Source of the DNA: JBCDHN01 sp964351855
GTDB taxonomy: Bacteria > Verrucomicrobiota > Verrucomicrobiia > Verrucomicrobiales > DEV007
NCBI GenBank assembly: GCA_964351855.1
Contig: CAYGQD010000082.1
Span: forward strand, 1 to 26,211
Direction of reading: 5' to 3'
Length of the DNA stretch: 26,211 nt
Shown: in pieces, positions 8,883 through 17,259 of the stretch
Layout: each line of letters starts with the position of its first letter
Position numbering within the stretch: the stretch's first letter is position 1
Made by a program: the position numbers and the translations under genes
Notes under the pieces: model-generated
What the model saw: only the letters and a program-made list of their open reading frames with translations
Told to the model about the DNA's origin: nothing
Database searches by the model: none

Positions 8883-8896
8883 CCAGGGGCGGCAGC
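8883..8896 (+). promoter_or_regulatory. Candidate ops/JUMPstart-like element
   Basis: The sequence CCAGGGGCGGCAGC lies in the 167-base untranslated gap between the RfaH-like gene and the heptose kinase. Its core GGCGGCAGC (8888-8896) differs by one base from the E. coli ops core GGCGGTAGC. As I recall it, the JUMPstart element has CCAGGGG in the same place before the core. The one change, T to C, falls at the base that E. coli RfaH contacts most closely, so recognition would have to differ. The match is by eye and function is inferred from its position. Confidence 0.45.
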
Positions 8897-8953
8897 TTCT
8901 GGCAAAATTTTGGTTTCAACTTCGCGGTTTTCAGCTTCGGTTGCTGCCCTGAC

Positions 8954-9967
8954 ATGACCCGCGATCGAATCGACCAACTTCTCACCCAATTCTCAAAGAA
9001 GCGGGTCCTCGTGATCGGCGACATTATGCTGGACCGGTTCGTCTGGGGCAACGTGACCCGAATCTCTCCGGAAGCTCCCGTCCCCGTCGTCCATGTCCAG
9101 AAAGAGGAGTTTTATCCGGGTGGAGCCGCCAACGTGGCCCGAAACCTCGCTCCCTTTTCGGAATTCACCTCTCTCGTTGGAATCGCGGGCCAGGATGAAT
9201 TTGCCAAAACGCTCCAGGAAGAACTCTCCAAGGGCCACATCGCCAACGACGGGATTCTCCTCGACCCCAATTTCGAAACCATCGTCAAAACCCGGATTTT
9301 CGCGCGGCATCAGCAAGTGGTTCGGGTGGACCGGGAACGTCCCAGCCCCTTGACCGAAACCCAACAGCAGACCGTGATTGACTACCTGACCTCGCAGTTA
9401 GACCAGCTCGATGCAATCATCTTGGAGGACTACGGAAAAGGCATGATGCAGCAAGCGCTGGTCGATCACATTGTCGAGATCGCTCGGAAAAATCACATCA
9501 TCGTCACCGCTGATCCCAACCCGAACAATCAGATCCATTGGAACGGCGTCACCGTCCTCAAGCCCAACCGCCACGAAGCCTTTCGCATGGCTGAAACCCC
9601 GGAGCCGGAAGCGCTGGATGATCCGCTTCAGGACGAGGCGCTGCTGACGGTCGGCCAAGCCCTCGTCGAAAAATGGGCTGCGAACATGGTCCTGATTACC
9701 TTGGGCGAGCACGGGATGATCCTCTTCGAGCGGGACAACGAACCTCGCCACGTTCCCGTCCGCGCTCGCGAAGTTTTCGACGTGTCCGGTGCGGGCGACA
9801 CCGCGATTGCCCTTTTGACTCTCGCCCTGAGCGCCGGAGCGAGCCCGATCGAAGCCGTGGAAGTCTCCAACTACGCCAGCGGCACCGTCGTCGGCAAACT
9901 CGGCACAGCCACCCTTACCCCGGAAGAGTTGCGCGAAACGGTTCCCGCGCCTAACGGATGCCCATGA
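8954..9967 (+). CDS. hldA: D-glycero-beta-D-manno-heptose-7-phosphate kinase (HldA / HldE kinase domain)
   Basis: This 337-residue PfkB-family (ribokinase-like) sugar kinase has the N-terminal signature PGGAANVARNLA (Gly56-Gly57) and the C-terminal signature SGAGDTA with catalytic Asp282. VLVIGDIMLDRFVWGNVTRISPEAPVPVV is characteristic of the RfaE/HldE kinase domain. The enzyme phosphorylates heptose 7-phosphate at C1. The protein ends after the kinase domain, so the nucleotidyltransferase half of E. coli HldE (about 477 residues) is absent and would have to come from a separate gene, not seen here. It overlaps gmhA, its pathway partner. The start at 8954 lacks a clear Shine-Dalgarno sequence but begins the domain at the usual distance. 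Confidence 0.9.
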   Translation: MTRDRIDQLLTQFSKKRVLVIGDIMLDRFVWGNVTRISPEAPVPVVHVQKEEFYPGGAANVARNLAPFSEFTSLVGIAGQDEFAKTLQEELSKGHIANDGILLDPNFETIVKTRIFARHQQVVRVDRERPSPLTETQQQTVIDYLTSQLDQLDAIILEDYGKGMMQQALVDHIVEIARKNHIIVTADPNPNNQIHWNGVTVLKPNRHEAFRMAETPEPEALDDPLQDEALLTVGQALVEKWAANMVLITLGEHGMILFERDNEPRHVPVRAREVFDVSGAGDTAIALLTLALSAGASPIEAVEVSNYASGTVVGKLGTATLTPEELRETVPAPNGCP

Positions 9968-10530
9968 AATCGGTCTACACCGAACGGCTCGAAGAGCACC
10001 AGGAAGTCATGCGGTCGATCGCCGACCAAGGTGATCTCTTCGAGCAGATTGCCCAAAAGATGATCGAAGCGATCCGATCCGGCGGCAAAATCTGCTTCAT
10101 GGGAAACGGCGGTAGTGCGGCGGACTCCCAACACCTCGCTGCGGAACTCGTCGGTCGATTTCAGAAGGAACGTCCCGGCATGGCCTCCATCGCCTTCACC
10201 ACAGACAGCTCCATTCTCACCGCCGTGGCCAATGACTACGGTTACGACGAAATCTTTGCCCGCCAAGTCGAAGGCCTCTGCGGCCCGAATGATGTGGTCG
10301 TCGGCATCTCGACCTCTGGCAATAGTCGCAATGTCCTTCGCGGCATCGAGAAAGCGAAGTCGATGGGAATGTTTACGGTCGGGATGGCTGGAAAAGACGG
10401 CGGAGCGCTGAAAAGCACGGCCGATCTCACCTTCGTCGTCCCCACCCAGAAAGCCGCCCGGACCCAAGAAGCCCATATCTTCTTCGGCCATACGCTTTGC
10501 GAGGTGATTGAGGACAGTTTGAGCACCTGA
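9964..10530 (+). CDS. gmhA: Sedoheptulose-7-phosphate isomerase (phosphoheptose isomerase)
   Basis: This SIS-domain protein of 188 residues has the GmhA pattern GNGGSAADSQHLAAELVGRF (residues 47-66). His57 and Glu61 are likely metal/active-site residues, STSGNSRNV is the phosphate-binding loop, and EAHIFFGHTLCEVIE near the C-terminus carries His171 and His176. It converts sedoheptulose 7-phosphate to D-glycero-D-manno-heptose 7-phosphate, the substrate of the kinase encoded just before. ATG 9964 overlaps the upstream TGA as ATGA, which suggests translational coupling; an in-frame ATG at 9958 (two residues longer) is also possible. Confidence 0.93.
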   Translation: MKSVYTERLEEHQEVMRSIADQGDLFEQIAQKMIEAIRSGGKICFMGNGGSAADSQHLAAELVGRFQKERPGMASIAFTTDSSILTAVANDYGYDEIFARQVEGLCGPNDVVVGISTSGNSRNVLRGIEKAKSMGMFTVGMAGKDGGALKSTADLTFVVPTQKAARTQEAHIFFGHTLCEVIEDSLST

Positions 10531-10531
10531 T

Positions 10532-11833
10532 TTGATCGGTCTTCCCACGGAAAAAGGACGAATCTTCCGAAACCTTGGTTGGCTTACGGTCGATAAGGGC
10601 ATCAGCCTGCTCAACGGACTTCTCGTTGGTGCTTGGGTTGCTCGCTATCTTCGCCCCGAAAACGTTGGCCTTCTCTCTTTTGGTGCCGCGTTGGCGATTA
10701 TGGCGGCTCCTCTGGTGACCTTGGGTTTCGATAAGGTTCTTATCCGCGACTATATTGTCAAGAAAGATGGCCGCTCCGAAACCATCTGGACCGCAATCCT
10801 CTTCCGCTTTCTCTTTGGCACTGGCTTTTATACGATCGCCAGTCTCCTGCTTCTATCCGGGTTTTATCCGGCCGAAAGCCCGATCGAGAAACAGGTCATT
10901 CTCATCCTGTTGCTTCCCTTGGCTTTCTCGTTTCTGGGAATCGGCTCACTCGTCCTGGAAGCGGAAGTCCTTTCCAAGTATGCCGTCTGGATCCGGAATT
11001 CCGTTCTTGTTCTTGGCGTCTTTGTAAAAATTCTCCTGATTATCCAAGGAGCAGGAATCCTCGCCTTCGCCGCGACCTATGTGGCAATCGAAATAGCCAC
11101 CAAAGCCCTGATTTTCTTCTTTGTCTGGAATCGCGGGATGCTTGGCCAAGCTACCGCAAACCTCGCTCGTTTCCGCGAATTGTTCCACGAATGCTGGCCA
11201 CTCGCCATTTCCAGCCTCAGCGTCACGCTCTACATGAATATCGATGTAGCGATGCTGAAAACCATGAAGGGAAGTTCCGAAGCGGGGGTTTACTCCATCG
11301 CAGTGACTCTCTCCGCCATCTTCTACTTTTTGCCGATCGCCCTATCTGCGAGCCTTCTTCCCAACCTGTTGCAGAGTTTTCAATCTCGAACCGAGTATTC
11401 CGAAAAGCTGCTCAAATTTTTCAAGATACATACCTTCTCTGCATACGCCTGCATCGCGGCAGGTCTAATCGTCTTACCGACACTCGTTCGATGGCTCTAT
11501 GGTGAAGCGTATCACGAGTCCGCCAGGATTCTGGCCATCCATATCTGGTCCCTCCTCTTTGTCTTCATTGGCGTGGCTCGGGGAGAACACCTCGTCGCGG
11601 CAAGCGCCCACAAGTTCAGCATGCTTTCCACCCTCATCGGGCTAGTGATCAATGTGGCGCTCAATCTGGTTCTCATTCCATCCCACGGAGGGATGGGAGC
11701 AGCGACGGCTACCTTGATCAGCTACGCCGTTTCCGCCTTTGTCTCCTCGTTCTTTTGGACATCCATCCGACCGATTGGTCGACTCCAGCTCAAAGCGCTG
11801 CTCTTTCCGATCCCTTTTCGTCTTTCTTCATGA
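10532..11833 (+). CDS. Wzx-like polysaccharide flippase (MOP superfamily)
   Basis: This 433-residue integral membrane protein has about 12 hydrophobic segments through the whole length. The N-terminus (RNLGWLTVDKGISLLNGLLVGAWVARYLRPENVGLLSF) is typical of Wzx/RfbX-type oligosaccharide-lipid flippases, as is the YSIAVTLSAIFYFLPIALSASLLP segment in the middle. It would move lipid-linked glycan units across the inner membrane. The start is a TTG at 10532, one base after the gmhA stop; no in-frame ATG fits before the conserved N-terminus. Its stop overlaps the next gene by four bases (ATGA). Confidence 0.88.
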   Translation: MIGLPTEKGRIFRNLGWLTVDKGISLLNGLLVGAWVARYLRPENVGLLSFGAALAIMAAPLVTLGFDKVLIRDYIVKKDGRSETIWTAILFRFLFGTGFYTIASLLLLSGFYPAESPIEKQVILILLLPLAFSFLGIGSLVLEAEVLSKYAVWIRNSVLVLGVFVKILLIIQGAGILAFAATYVAIEIATKALIFFFVWNRGMLGQATANLARFRELFHECWPLAISSLSVTLYMNIDVAMLKTMKGSSEAGVYSIAVTLSAIFYFLPIALSASLLPNLLQSFQSRTEYSEKLLKFFKIHTFSAYACIAAGLIVLPTLVRWLYGEAYHESARILAIHIWSLLFVFIGVARGEHLVAASAHKFSMLSTLIGLVINVALNLVLIPSHGGMGAATATLISYAVSAFVSSFFWTSIRPIGRLQLKALLFPIPFRLSS

Positions 11834-12561
11834 CTGTTCCAAGATCCATCCGTAACATCGCGAAAACAAGTCTTCGTTCCGTGTTACAACGGGCCGGCTG
11901 TGGTTATCTTTCCTCTGTTGCCAACGACTATCTCGATCTCCAAATCGCGTCCTTGCTCAACCACAAACGGAACGGCTTCTTTGTCGAAGCCGGAGCCAAT
12001 GACGGAATCAATCAGAGCAACACGTATTATCTTGAGAAGCTTCTCGGTTGGAAGGGTCTCCTCGTCGAGCCTCTGCCGGAACTGGCAGACAAGTGCCGCC
12101 GAACCAGGAAAGGCTCCCACATTGAAAACGCAGCATTGGTCCGCCAAAACTACCCTCATTCCACCGTAAAACTAAGGCGAGCCAACCTCATGTCCATGGT
12201 TGACGATGGCACGATTTGCAAAACCGAAATCGAACATCACCTGAAACACGCCGAGTTACTTCAACAACGCAATTCCAACGAGATCGTCACCGTTCCGGCT
12301 AGATCATTGTCATCAATTCTGTCCGAACACCATTTAGAGCGCATCGATTTCTTCTCGTTGGATGTTGAAGGGTATGAACACGAAGTGCTCTCGGGAATAG
12401 ATTTTGATGCGGTTTTAATCGATAGAATGCTCATCGAAACCCGGTCTTCCAACGAAGCTACGATCCGGGAGTTTCTCGCTCGAAAAGGGTACGAAATCGA
12501 GCGTGGATGGATCAATTCCTCCTACAGCAATTACTTGTTCAAACTCCGCATTTCCACATAA
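11830..12561 (+). CDS. FkbM-family SAM-dependent methyltransferase (first of two)
   Basis: This 243-residue protein has the SAM-binding motif FFVEAGANDG (Glu53-Gly59) and the FkbM pattern IDFFSLDVEGYEHEVL followed by LIETRSS. FkbM enzymes O-methylate sugars or polyketides; in a glycan cluster a sugar O-methyltransferase is likely. The open frame extends upstream to 11755 inside the flippase gene, but ATG 11830 overlaps the flippase stop as ATGA and gives a normal N-terminus, so it is preferred. The NQSNTYYLEKLLGWKGLLVEP stretch belongs to the FkbM subgroup often found in surface-glycan clusters. Confidence 0.85.
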   Translation: MTVPRSIRNIAKTSLRSVLQRAGCGYLSSVANDYLDLQIASLLNHKRNGFFVEAGANDGINQSNTYYLEKLLGWKGLLVEPLPELADKCRRTRKGSHIENAALVRQNYPHSTVKLRRANLMSMVDDGTICKTEIEHHLKHAELLQQRNSNEIVTVPARSLSSILSEHHLERIDFFSLDVEGYEHEVLSGIDFDAVLIDRMLIETRSSNEATIREFLARKGYEIERGWINSSYSNYLFKLRIST

Positions 12562-13494
12562 ATGACTCCCCCCCCTGTTGTACTCATGCTCTTCAATCGG
12601 CCGATCCCGACGAAGATCGTTTTTGATCAAATCCGGAAAGCTGCCCCCAAAGAATTTTTTGTCATTGCGGACGGCCCCCGCAAACATGCGCCCAATGATC
12701 CGTTTCTATGCCAAGAAACTCGCGATCTTGTTACCAAATCTATTGACTGGGACTGCAGACTCCGGACCAACTTCTCCGAAGAGAATCTAGGCTGCTCCCT
12801 CCGGGTCTCAACCGGACTATCCTGGGTCTTCGAGCAAGTCGATGAAGCCGTTATCCTTGAAGACGATTGCGTACCACACCAATCGTTTTTTAGTTACGCC
12901 TCGCAACTCCTATCGCACTATCGTGACACGAAGCAAATCATGAGCATCGCCGGGGCCCGACTCTCTCCTTTCTCCGAAAATGAGCCAGACGCCCCCTATT
13001 CGCTCAGTGCATTCTTTCATAGTTGGGGATGGGCTACATGGAAAGACCGTTGGCAGTTTTACGACCATGATCTCTCCCGATGGCGTGAGCGCTTTCCACC
13101 AGCTCGAATCCAAGCACTTTTCGAAGCATCACCGCATCTTCAGCATTACTGGACTGAATGCTTTGACGCGACCCGAGACGGAAAAATTGATTCTTGGAGT
13201 TTCCGTTTCATGCTAAGTTGCTGGGAGAATGAGGGATTCACCATTGTCCCGCGATCTAATTTGATTCAAAACATTGGATTTGGAGAAGATGCCACTCACA
13301 CCTCCAAACACCTCCCCAATCCATGCGCATCTTCAGAGTCCATCATTCTTGACTCGCTTCCCTCAGGAGAAATTCCACGTAACTTCGTCTACGAGCAAAA
13401 ATTGGGCCTAACGATGCAACTGCCCAGCCTACCTCGACGAGTGGCGAGACGGCTAAAATCCTGGCTAAAAACTCCTCTACAACTAGCAAAATAG
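12562..13494 (+). CDS. Glycosyltransferase (GT-A fold, GNT-I/HlpA-like)
   Basis: This 310-residue protein begins with PPPVVLMLFNRPIPTKIVFDQIRKAAPKEFFVIADGPR, typical of the GT-A-fold group sometimes annotated as GNT-I-like or hemolytic-protein HlpA-like glycosyltransferases. VILEDDCVP carries the acidic metal-binding motif, and AFFHSWGWATWKDRWQFYD is a second conserved block. It starts directly at the base after the upstream TAA and ends 3 bases before the next ATG, so it is firmly part of the operon. Donor and acceptor cannot be told from sequence. Local G+C is lower than in the flanking regions. Confidence 0.82.
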   Translation: MTPPPVVLMLFNRPIPTKIVFDQIRKAAPKEFFVIADGPRKHAPNDPFLCQETRDLVTKSIDWDCRLRTNFSEENLGCSLRVSTGLSWVFEQVDEAVILEDDCVPHQSFFSYASQLLSHYRDTKQIMSIAGARLSPFSENEPDAPYSLSAFFHSWGWATWKDRWQFYDHDLSRWRERFPPARIQALFEASPHLQHYWTECFDATRDGKIDSWSFRFMLSCWENEGFTIVPRSNLIQNIGFGEDATHTSKHLPNPCASSESIILDSLPSGEIPRNFVYEQKLGLTMQLPSLPRRVARRLKSWLKTPLQLAK

Positions 13495-13497
13495 CGA

Positions 13498-14289
13498 ATG
13501 ACGAACGAAATTCAAACCATCTTCCAGAAGGTTCAGTTTAGAATTGCAACACGGCAGTTGAGACGTTTGCCCCGTTTCCAATCTGGGTCTGTTTCCCTTT
13601 TTGGCTCCAATTACCGTTACGCTGATTCCCAATCGTTTCTGTCCGCTTACCGTGAGATCTATCTCAATGAGGTCTATCAGTTTCAGACCAATTCACCATG
13701 CCCAGTCTTCATTGATGCCGGTGCAAATGTGGGATTAGCTACCCTTTATCTCCTGCAAAACCACCCAACCGCCAGAGTCATCGCCTTTGAACCCGACCCC
13801 AACGTCGCTGCGTGCTACCAGGAAAACACCAAAGATTTCCAATCTCAAATCCAGCTCCATCAAGTCGCACTTGGAAAACAAGACGGCAGAATCACCTTCT
13901 ACCAGGAGGGAGGCGATAGTGGAAGCATCGTAGATAGCAGCAATGGAGCCCCACTTGAGGTTCCAGTTCGCAAACTTTCACCCTTTCTTCCTGATCACAT
14001 CGATTTCATGAAACTCGATATCGAAGGTGCGGAACTGGACGTGATCCAGGAATGCTCCTCAATCCTCGACCGCGTCGAACGTCTCTTTATCGAGATTCAC
14101 TGCTACAATAATGATCGTCAAGAAAATCTGGAAGTCCTCCGATTGCTTGGTGATGCTGGATTTCGCTGTTTCCCAAGCACCGTTTATTCTCTTTTCGACC
14201 GATACAATATCGCCAGCGGCCCAAATGGACTGGACCTGGCGATTAATGTTTTCGCGGTCCGTCAGGATCAAATCAAGCTATCAAACTGA
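13498..14289 (+). CDS. FkbM-family SAM-dependent methyltransferase (second of two)
   Basis: This 263-residue protein has the SAM motif VFIDAGANVG with Asp73, VIAFEPDPN after strand 2, and IDFMKLDIEGAELDVIQ followed by LFIEIHCY. These are the standard FkbM blocks. It is only distantly similar to the FkbM protein at 11830: it lacks the NDGINQSNTYYLEK block and has a different N-terminus, so the two are probably not a recent duplication and may methylate different sugars or positions. It lies 3 bases after the glycosyltransferase stop and ends immediately before the next start codon. Confidence 0.86.
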   Translation: MTNEIQTIFQKVQFRIATRQLRRLPRFQSGSVSLFGSNYRYADSQSFLSAYREIYLNEVYQFQTNSPCPVFIDAGANVGLATLYLLQNHPTARVIAFEPDPNVAACYQENTKDFQSQIQLHQVALGKQDGRITFYQEGGDSGSIVDSSNGAPLEVPVRKLSPFLPDHIDFMKLDIEGAELDVIQECSSILDRVERLFIEIHCYNNDRQENLEVLRLLGDAGFRCFPSTVYSLFDRYNIASGPNGLDLAINVFAVRQDQIKLSN

Positions 14290-15252
14290 ATGGTTGCGAT
14301 CATCATCCTGAATTGGAACGGGACTGAGGATACCCTCAACTGCTTGCAGAGTATATCCAACCAGGATACTGAGTTCCTGGTAACCTCCATTGTTATCGAC
14401 AATGGATCAAAAATTTCTTGTAAGGCATCGTTACTTCGGAAGTTCCCTGAAGTAGAGGTCATAGAGAGCAAAACTAATCTTGGATTCACCGGAGGGTGTA
14501 ACTTGGGGGCATCCCATGCCAAGAGCCTAGCCCCTGAGTTTCTCTTCTTTCTTAATAACGATGCAACCCTTTTAGAAGGTTGTTTAGCAACCCTGGTGAC
14601 GAGAATGAAGCAAACTCCGCAATTGGGAATGCTGAACCCCATGATGCTCTGGAACCCCAATCATAAGCGTAGCAGCAACGGACCCTACTTGGTTGAATCG
14701 GCCGGTTTGCAGATAGATTGGCATTTGGGACAAGCCCGCCACCACGGATCTCGTTCCCTCGACGACTACAATTTTACCACTTTGATCACATCCGATTTTT
14801 GCCATGGTGGCGCTCTTCTTATTCGAACGGAACTTTTTTTCGAAGTTGGCGGCTTCGACGAGTCGTTCTTTGCTTACGACGAAGATGTCGATCTCGGCGT
14901 AAAAACGAGAGCGCGGGGATTCTCCTGTGCTTGCTATCCTGTAGCAACCGTTGTCCACCAAATTGGCGCATCAAGCCATCGCATGGAACCCAAACATGGG
15001 AAAGGTCAGGTTTCCGCATATTTCCAGAGTCGAAACCGAATCATCAATGTTCGCAGACATGCCAACAGATGGCAGAAGCTCTTCTACTTTGGATTCTTTC
15101 TTTGGATAGCCGAAGCTTGGCGACTCTTAAAAAACTTTGTTCGATCCCAAACCAGCACGGCTAGATTTCGTATTCATGGAATTTTGGACGGCCTTCGCTA
15201 TTCCGGACAGCCACCTAGCCAGAATCTCCTTAGGATGCTGAGACTCCATTAG
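14290..15252 (+). CDS. Family 2 glycosyltransferase (rhamnosyltransferase-like)
   Basis: This 320-residue protein starts with AIIILNWNGTEDTLNCLQSI, the classic GT2 opening (NWNG at 8-11). IVIDNGS is the nucleotide-sugar motif, FLFFLNNDATLLEG the DxD-like motif, and GGFDESFFAYDEDVDLGVKTRARG the acceptor-side ED motif. The overall form resembles WbbL-type rhamnosyltransferases; the sugar is not certain. The ATG directly follows the preceding TGA with no gap. Rows in this gene fall to about 40% G+C, lower than the ends of the operon. Confidence 0.88.
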   Translation: MVAIIILNWNGTEDTLNCLQSISNQDTEFLVTSIVIDNGSKISCKASLLRKFPEVEVIESKTNLGFTGGCNLGASHAKSLAPEFLFFLNNDATLLEGCLATLVTRMKQTPQLGMLNPMMLWNPNHKRSSNGPYLVESAGLQIDWHLGQARHHGSRSLDDYNFTTLITSDFCHGGALLIRTELFFEVGGFDESFFAYDEDVDLGVKTRARGFSCACYPVATVVHQIGASSHRMEPKHGKGQVSAYFQSRNRIINVRRHANRWQKLFYFGFFLWIAEAWRLLKNFVRSQTSTARFRIHGILDGLRYSGQPPSQNLLRMLRLH

Positions 15253-15266
15253 AGGTACTCTTAAAG

Positions 15267-16124
15267 ATGCCCGCCGCATTCTCCATCGTAACACCCAGCT
15301 ACAACATGCTGGATCTTCTTCTTCGCTGTGCCGCGTCTGTATCAGATCAGTCGATACCGACTCAGCACCTTATCCAGGACGCGCGTACTGAGGGATTTGA
15401 AGAAGCTAACAAAGTCATTCAGAGTCTAGGCAAAAGATTCCCTATCTACTCTCCGGAGCCCGTCTCCGAACCCGACGACGGAATGTATCACGCTATCAAT
15501 CGAGGCTTCAAAAGAGCACGGCACCAACTGCTCGCCTACCTCAATTGTGACGAACAATATCTCCCCGGGGCGCTGGAGATGGTAGCGCAATATTTTTCCG
15601 ATCACCCGGAAGTGGATATGGTGTTTGGAGATGTCTTGATCCTCTCGGAACATTCTGTCCCGCTCAGCTATCGCAAAGCGATTCTCCCCCGAGCCGGAGT
15701 GATTCGGACTTCTCACTTGCCCACGCTCACCTGTGCAACGTTCTTTCGCAGCCATTTACTCGACCGCTTTCCCTTTCGCACTGATCTGAAGGCGATTGCC
15801 GATGCCTATTGGATTCTTGAGATGCTGAAAGCCGGAGTGCCGATGGGAGTTTTAGGAGAAGCCACGAGCGTTTTTTATTATACAGACAGCAATTTGAGCG
15901 ATTCATCGACAGCGCGAAGAGAGGCCGAGGATCTGCGACGAACCGGTGGCTTCATCGAACGCGCCGCCAGTCCCGTCATCAAGCTAAGTCATCGCCTGGA
16001 GAAAGCCGTTCACGGCTGCTATCGCCCTCCTACCGGAACATATCCGGTCTACACCGGCACCAGCCCACAGCGGAGCTTAATCAACACAAGTCGTCTTTCC
16101 GGTATCCTGAAGAGGGAAGCCTGA
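15267..16124 (+). CDS. Family 2 glycosyltransferase (WcaA/PGL-like)
   Basis: This 285-residue protein has an N-terminal GT2 domain: FSIVTPSYNMLDLLLRCAASVSDQ, EPDDGMYHAINRGFKRA and LAYLNCDEQYLPGAL, where Cys-Asp-Glu occupies the DxD position. The DGMYDA-like block (here DGMYHA) is typical of transferases related to WcaA and colanic-acid enzymes. The C-terminal 60 residues are basic and could pack on the membrane. It starts 14 bases after the preceding gene. Substrates cannot be assigned. Confidence 0.86.
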   Translation: MPAAFSIVTPSYNMLDLLLRCAASVSDQSIPTQHLIQDARTEGFEEANKVIQSLGKRFPIYSPEPVSEPDDGMYHAINRGFKRARHQLLAYLNCDEQYLPGALEMVAQYFSDHPEVDMVFGDVLILSEHSVPLSYRKAILPRAGVIRTSHLPTLTCATFFRSHLLDRFPFRTDLKAIADAYWILEMLKAGVPMGVLGEATSVFYYTDSNLSDSSTARREAEDLRRTGGFIERAASPVIKLSHRLEKAVHGCYRPPTGTYPVYTGTSPQRSLINTSRLSGILKREA

Positions 16125-16138
16125 ACGCTGTTCTTCTT

Positions 16139-17224
16139 ATGAAAGTGTCCATCTACCTCGCCGACCAGAATCCTCATCGCGACCGAAGCCTCGGGATTAG
16201 CAAGATGACGACTTGTCTTCTGGAGCGACTTTCGCAGAATCCCGGTCTGGAAATCGAGACCCTGGCTTCTCGCTCTTCGATTCGGGCCTCGACCCTTGCT
16301 CGCGAAACGGTTCTCCCCTGGCGGACCGATTTCTCAATTCCCCGACTCTTGACCGATCATTTTCATGCCTTGGTGGGGAGAGAAACCGACATCAATTTCT
16401 ACCCGAAAGGCTACCTGGGGTTCATTTGCCCGGCTTTCGGAAAGCGAGTGGTGACGATTCACGACACCATTATCCAGCACTATGCGGACTATTATCCGGA
16501 AGAAAGAAGCGGCCCCGTCTATCGCTACTGGGTTGAACTGACGAAACACAGCCTTCGCCACGCGGATCTCGTCCTAACAGTTTCGAAGGCGGCCAAAACC
16601 CAGATCTTGGAGTTCTGCGCCCGCCATCAGCTTCCCACGCCGGAAGTCATGGTCACCTATGAGGCGTCTGCTTATGAGGACTTGTCGGACCAAGAGACTG
16701 TCGCGAAAGAACCTTACGTCCTTCACCTAGCCTCAAAAGCTCCTCACAAACGCACCAAGGCGACGATGCAACTGTGGGAACGAATGGGCGACCAACTGCC
16801 GGAGCTACGACTCGTCGGACCGATTCCGGACGACGCCAAGCCCATTTTGGCGAAAGCGAAAAACATCGTTCAGCTTCCCTTCCTCGCGGAACAGGAATTT
16901 ATCCGAACCATTCGGGCGGCCAAGGCCCTGGTCTTTCCTTCTGAAATCGAAGGATTCGGTCTTCCCGCCATCGAGGCCTATTTCCTGGGAACACCGGTTT
17001 GTGTCGGGCTGAGATCCGCGATGGACGAAGTCCTGACGCCGGCAACCCGTCGCGGTCGTTTTGATTTGAGAGAGGAAGAGACCCTGGCCACGGCATTGGA
17101 TGACGTGCTTGAAATGACCCCACCCGAGATCCGGGAAATCGGCTCGAAACTTCGGGAATCTTACTCCACGGAGAAGTTTGCCGACGCGGTTACCTCGGGT
17201 TTTGAGTTGGCGCTGGCTCGATAG
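16139..17224 (+). CDS. Family 4 glycosyltransferase (GT-B fold)
   Basis: This 361-residue protein has two Rossmann halves. The C-terminal half carries LHLASKAPHKRTKATMQLWERM and the E-x7-E motif in EIEGFGLPAIEAYFLGTPV (Glu271, Glu279), which binds the nucleotide sugar in GT4 enzymes. VVTIHDTIIQHYADYYPEE and ADLVLTVSKAAKTQI are the matching N-terminal blocks. It starts 14 bases after the preceding stop and is the last gene of the polysaccharide operon: an intrinsic terminator follows 35 bases after its stop. Confidence 0.9.
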   Translation: MKVSIYLADQNPHRDRSLGISKMTTCLLERLSQNPGLEIETLASRSSIRASTLARETVLPWRTDFSIPRLLTDHFHALVGRETDINFYPKGYLGFICPAFGKRVVTIHDTIIQHYADYYPEERSGPVYRYWVELTKHSLRHADLVLTVSKAAKTQILEFCARHQLPTPEVMVTYEASAYEDLSDQETVAKEPYVLHLASKAPHKRTKATMQLWERMGDQLPELRLVGPIPDDAKPILAKAKNIVQLPFLAEQEFIRTIRAAKALVFPSEIEGFGLPAIEAYFLGTPVCVGLRSAMDEVLTPATRRGRFDLREEETLATALDDVLEMTPPEIREIGSKLRESYSTEKFADAVTSGFELALAR

Positions 17225-17259
17225 CGACCGCAAAATCTTCCCATCCGCAATTTCCGAAG

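Noticed and set aside
9871..10614. A 247-codon minus-strand open frame opposite gmhA
   Set aside because: gmhA on the plus strand has complete SIS motifs; the antisense frame has no family match that I can see.
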